NCBI RefSeq assembly: GCF_007828955.1
Contig: NZ_VIVR01000001.1
Coordinates: 7,316,001-7,380,000 of the forward strand
Length of the DNA stretch: 64,000 bases
Direction: 5' to 3'
Source: Kitasatospora atroaurantiaca
GTDB lineage: Bacteria > Actinomycetota > Actinomycetes > Streptomycetales > Streptomycetaceae
Below the pieces are notes generated by a model. It was not told the DNA's origin, did not search any database, and saw only the letters and a list, made by a program, of their open reading frames with translations. Each line of letters begins with the position of its first letter. Within the stretch, counting starts at the first letter, position 1. This document shows positions 61,021-64,000 of the stretch, piece after piece. The translations under genes and the position numbers were made by a program.

Positions 61021-61454
61021 GACTGCTCCTAACGTGTCTTCTCCCGCGCGAACGCTGGATTTCTGACGTCCTGTTCGCGATGTTTATGGCAATTTAGCCA
61101 GTATGGAATGAAAGTCCCCGGGCGACACGCCACCTGGCACGGCGGACCAAGGGTTCTCCCGGTAGCGGGTGACGGTGGTGCAGAACGCCATCGACACGGC
61201 GGCGCTGGACGAGGCCCATCGCAAGATGACCGAACGTCAAATCATCGAAGTCCAGGCCGAGTACGGGCTGACACTCGGCCGGACGGGACTGTTCTCGGGC
61301 CCTGAGCGCCCGCAAGCGCATCCCGTCCCGGAGGCCGGTCGTCACCTGCGGTGGATCGCCACGACGAGCAGTGGCTCCGGCCCCGCAGCCCGGCGGTCCT
61401 GGCGGCACGTGCAGTCCTGCGCCAGTGCCGACGCGGGGGCGGGGCCGGTGGCGA
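61021..61454. other. Gap with a possible gene remnant at 61169-61300
   Basis: The stretch next to 61020 is AT-rich (61075-61110) and probably holds the promoter of the methyltransferase operon. On the plus strand from GTG 61169, QNAIDTAALDEAHRKMTERQ and IIEVQAEYGLTLGRTGLFSG look like real protein, perhaps the end of a carboxymuconolactone-decarboxylase-like domain, but the frame then becomes low-quality sequence overlapping the next gene. There is no ribosome site. Probably a remnant. Confidence 0.3.
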
Positions 61455-61847
61455 TCAGCGCCCCGGGTCGGCCTCGGCCTCGGCGCGTGACCACTGGACG
61501 TAGCGGCCGGACTCCCGGGTGAGGCCGGTCAGGAACCACAGCAGCACCGCAGTGTCGTCCGTCCAGCCGAGGACGGGGATGACGTCCGGGACGGCGTCGA
61601 TCGGGCTGAGCACGTAGAGCATGGCCAGCACCAGCAGGGCGGCCAGCTTCCCTCGCTTCACGCCGGGGTACCGGTGGCGCAGGACGTCGCGCAGCAGGCG
61701 GGGCAGCGCGACCACCCTGGCGCCGAGGCCGGGCGCGCCGGGGCGGCGGGTCTCGCGGTAGAGACCCCACGCGGACCTGCTGACGGCGGCCCGGTCGAGT
61801 CCGCGCAGGCGGCGTCCGGGCCGCTCGGCGGGTACGGGCTTGGTCAT
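61455..61847 (-). CDS. DUF1232 (YkvA-like) membrane protein
   Basis: About 130 residues from ATG 61847 with GAGAGGA upstream. The DUF1232 core is LVLAMLYVLSPIDAVPDVIP followed by LGWTDDTAVLLW. A small membrane-associated protein of unknown role, common in bacteria. Single gene. Confidence 0.88.
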   Translation of the reverse strand: MTKPVPAERPGRRLRGLDRAAVSRSAWGLYRETRRPGAPGLGARVVALPRLLRDVLRHRYPGVKRGKLAALLVLAMLYVLSPIDAVPDVIPVLGWTDDTAVLLWFLTGLTRESGRYVQWSRAEAEADPGR

Positions 61848-62006
61848 GGCGGCCGTCCTCTCTCGACCCGCTGCGGCTCCGTCGGGGCAGTACAGGTTGC
61901 ACATGCCTCAGGGCCGCCGCGGTCACCCCGCCACGGTACGCGACGCCTGACCCGTGGTGGGGCTCCCTTTCCGCGGCCCGGGGGAGCCGGGGAGCCCCAC
62001 TTGCCG

Positions 62007-62546
62007 TTACTCGCCGTACAGGCTGCGGCAGATCCTCGCCTGGTCCGATCCGGGCGGCCACTCCCCGAGGCGTTCGGCCTCGGCGCACACCTTCAGGGAG
62101 GAGATCACGTCGGGCGAGGCACCCGGCTGCTGCTGCGGAGCGGCGGCAGGCGGCGTACGGTGCGACTTCGCCGGCCGCGGCCGACTGCTCTCGCGTGGCA
62201 TCGGCGCCGGGCTCCCCGGCGCGTCCGGCTCGGCGGAGGCCGAGGCGCTCGGCGAGGGCGACGGTGACGGTGACGGGGACAACGACGGCTCCGGGCTCGC
62301 GGAGGTAGGGCTCTCGGCCGGTGCGGGCTCGACGACCAGTGCGCCCGTGGGCTCGGTGGACGCGTCGCAGGTGGCCAGCAGCCCGCCCAGCAACAGCGCC
62401 CCGCCCAGAATCGTCGCCGCGACGGCCCCCCGGCGGGTCCGGCGGCGCGGTGGGGGCGGCGGTGCCACCGGCGGCTCCCAGGGCGGGGGCGGGGGCGGCT
62501 GCTGCTCCCACCCGTACTGCCACGGGGCCTGCCACTGCTCGTCCAC
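62007..62546 (-). CDS. Pro/Ser-rich single-TM hypothetical protein
   Basis: 179 residues from GTG 62546 with GGGAGG upstream. Pro-rich cytoplasmic N-terminus, one membrane segment (about 42-60, ending LLATC, lipobox-like), a Ser-Pro low-complexity stretch, and a C-terminal domain SSLKVCAEAERLGEWPPGS with two Cys (the second in ARICRSLYGE). Streptomycete-type surface protein; function unknown. Confidence 0.75.
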   Translation of the reverse strand: MDEQWQAPWQYGWEQQPPPPPPWEPPVAPPPPPRRRTRRGAVAATILGGALLLGGLLATCDASTEPTGALVVEPAPAESPTSASPEPSLSPSPSPSPSPSASASAEPDAPGSPAPMPRESSRPRPAKSHRTPPAAAPQQQPGASPDVISSLKVCAEAERLGEWPPGSDQARICRSLYGE

Positions 62547-62682
62547 GTTCGTCCTCCCGCACGCTCCGGGCCCGCACAGGCGGGCGGGCCGCCGTGCTCA
62601 ACGAGCCACGACGGCACCGCGGAACGCCTCCGCATGGCCGTCGTGGCGTGCGTGGAGCCGGTGACCGACACATGCTGAGGGC

Positions 62683-62925
62683 ATGGACACCAACACGGAC
62701 AGCAACGCCGCCGAGAAGCCCCTGGTCGAGGTCGCCGAGTTCCGCACCGACAGCCGCTACCGTCTGGTGCACTTCAAGGGCGCGGGCTGGGAGCCGCTCG
62801 CCCCCGAGGAGTTCGAGCCCCGGATCAAGCAGCTCTTCCCCGACCTCGACCCGCACGACCCCGTCCGGGTGCATTGGGCCGACCGCCCCTGGGAGTGGCC
62901 CGCCTGGCATCCCGGCGAGGCCTGA
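62683..62925 (+). CDS. Small acidic hypothetical protein
   Basis: 80 residues, soluble, acidic, with a Trp-rich end (VHWADRPWEWPAWHPGEA). The start ATG has GAGGG close upstream. No family recognised. Codon use fits the neighbours. Confidence 0.65.
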   Translation: MDTNTDSNAAEKPLVEVAEFRTDSRYRLVHFKGAGWEPLAPEEFEPRIKQLFPDLDPHDPVRVHWADRPWEWPAWHPGEA

Positions 62926-62939
62926 CGGGCCGTCGGGTG

Positions 62940-63017
62940 TCGGCCAGTGACCCGTCAGACCGTCGTCAGGACCTCAGATCGGCCAGTGACCCGTCAGACC
63001 GTCGTCAGGACCTCAGA
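62940..63017. repeat. 39-bp tandem duplication
   Basis: Two identical 39-bp units (62940-62978 and 62979-63017), starting TCGGCCAGTGACCCGTCAGA. The second unit overlaps the stop codon of the leftward nitronate monooxygenase gene. Each unit holds a CCGTCAGACCGTCGTCAGG partial repeat. Probably a recent slippage event between convergent genes. Confidence 0.9.
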
Positions 63018-64000
63018 GCCGCCGCCCGAGCAGCAGCCCGGCCTCGGTCAGTACCGTGTCCAGGTACACGTGGGCCGGTCCGCCGAGGGCGAGCGGAGCG
63101 GCCTGCCCGGACCACAGATTGAGGTGGTCCGCCCGTCCCTGGGCGGCCGCGGCCGCTCGGGTCGGTTGCATCAGGGCGTTCTGGACGGGGTACGGCGGCA
63201 CCTGGTCCTCGAACTCCGCGTACTCGCGAACGAAGCGGTTCGGAATACCTCGGGCATGCCGCCCGGAGAACAGCCTGGTCAGGACGGTGGTCCGGGCCTC
63301 CGGCCCCAGCAGGGCCTGCCTGTGGGGCTCGGTGGCGCCGGACTCCTCGGTGGCCAGGAAGGCCGTGCCGATCTGCACGGCCTCCGCCCCGAGCAGCAGG
63401 GCGGCCGCGATGCCGCGCCCGTCGGCGATCCCGCCCGCGGCGACGACCGGCACGGAGACCGCGTCGGCCACCTGCGGCACCAGGGCGAAGGTGCCGACCA
63501 GCGATTCGTGTACGGGCTTCAGGAAGGCACCCCGATGTCCGCCGGCGTCGCTGCCGGAGGCCACCACGACGTCGAATCCGGCGGCCTCCAGGGCCTCGGC
63601 CTCGGCGACCGTGGTCGCGGTCCCGATCAGGACGATCTCGCGTCGGCGGGCCTCGGTGAACACCCGGCGGGGCGGAATGCCCATCACGAAGCTGATCGCC
63701 GGGGGAGCGGCCTCGAGCAGCGCGTCGAGCTGATCGTCGAAGTCGGGCCGGTCGGTGAAGGCCGTGGGTTCGGGCAGCTCAAGGCCGAGCTCCTCGTACG
63801 CGGGCCGAAGCCGTTCCAGGTGGCCGGCCAACTCGTCCTGACCGGGGCGGAGTTCGGCCTCGCCGGGCAGCGGCACCCAGAGGTTCACGGCGAAAGACCG
63901 GCCGGTGGCGGCGCGGAGCTCCTTGACCAGCCCCGGAATGGCCTCGGCGGCGAGGTGGTGTGCGCCGTACGAGCCGAGCCCGCCGGCCTCCGAGACGGCG
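63013..64000 (-). CDS. Nitronate monooxygenase, 5' end cut off
   Basis: Read leftward from the window edge; the frame is open through EAGGLGSYGAHHLAAEAIPG, upstream of the GTG at 63888, so that codon is internal. FMN-binding TIM barrel with MGIPPRRVF, VVVASGSDAGGHRG (FMN phosphate and catalytic His), PVVAAGGIADGRGIAAALLLGAEAVQIGTAFL (in part). It oxidises alkyl nitronates such as propionate 3-nitronate. At least 329 residues are present; only the N-terminal few dozen are missing. Confidence 0.92.
   Translation of the reverse strand, partial: AVSEAGGLGSYGAHHLAAEAIPGLVKELRAATGRSFAVNLWVPLPGEAELRPGQDELAGHLERLRPAYEELGLELPEPTAFTDRPDFDDQLDALLEAAPPAISFVMGIPPRRVFTEARRREIVLIGTATTVAEAEALEAAGFDVVVASGSDAGGHRGAFLKPVHESLVGTFALVPQVADAVSVPVVAAGGIADGRGIAAALLLGAEAVQIGTAFLATEESGATEPHRQALLGPEARTTVLTRLFSGRHARGIPNRFVREYAEFEDQVPPYPVQNALMQPTRAAAAAQGRADHLNLWSGQAAPLALGGPAHVYLDTVLTEAGLLLGRRL

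Noticed and set aside
1-64000. Prophage, integrative element or CRISPR array
   Set aside because: No integrase, terminase, transposase, tRNA-linked attachment repeat or spaced short repeats were found on either strand.

Overview
The window is very GC-rich, uses GTG/TTG starts behind strong purine-rich ribosome sites, and has many 1-14 bp gene overlaps. Together with an RppA-type type III polyketide synthase, a SpoIIE-type phosphatase, a class F sortase and a SepF-like protein this points to a streptomycete chromosome (Streptomyces, Kitasatospora or close kin). No rRNA, tRNA, CRISPR array or intact transposon was seen.

Layout. 1-2673: a cut-off Tat-exported PI-PLC-like enzyme and a bifunctional penicillin-binding protein, both leftward. 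2775-13131: an acyl-CoA degradation block of AtuA-like protein, biotin-dependent carboxylase beta and alpha subunits, acyl-CoA dehydrogenase, acyl-CoA ligase and TetR regulator. A class F sortase and a small surface protein sit inside it on the other strand. 13406-19255: PAS-PAS-GAF-PP2C-ATPase regulator, TetR plus drug-efflux MFS with a clear operator, SepF-like protein, DinB-like protein. 19329-25481: a branched-chain-amino-acid-type ABC importer (binding lipoprotein, accessory lipoprotein, small membrane protein, fused LivH-LivM permease, two ATPases). 25553-35175: mixed housekeeping genes (VTT membrane protein, endonuclease IV, MFS/ROK pair, HTH-TOBE protein, GDPD phosphodiesterase, AlkZ-like DNA glycosylase) with an orphan transglycosylase-like gene of uncertain start.

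35444-39580: a tetrahydroxynaphthalene (THN) pigment cluster, rppA - P450 - cupin - P450, with a TTA codon in rppA and a hairpin just before it. 39683-48194: assorted methyltransferases, hydrolase, DedA, oxidoreductase, a two-TM channel-like protein, a GH25 muramidase remnant, a DUF2071/ArsR pair and an acetyltransferase.

48342-61020: an envelope or exopolysaccharide locus. It starts with a GDP-mannose 3,5-epimerase whose catalytic residues are all in place. It continues with GT26, GT4 and GT2 glycosyltransferases, a Wzx-like flippase, an initiating sugar-phosphate transferase, an LCP ligase, a Wzy-like polymerase whose reading frame runs without a stop into a Wzz/BY-kinase, a low-molecular-weight tyrosine phosphatase, a polysaccharide deacetylase and a methyltransferase. 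Together these could build, flip, polymerise, regulate and attach a polymer containing GDP-L-galactose- or L-gulose-derived sugar. 61455-64000: small hypothetical proteins, a 39-bp tandem repeat and a cut-off nitronate monooxygenase.

Most intergenic regions are short. Several hold members of a dispersed inverted-repeat family that probably acts as two-way terminators.
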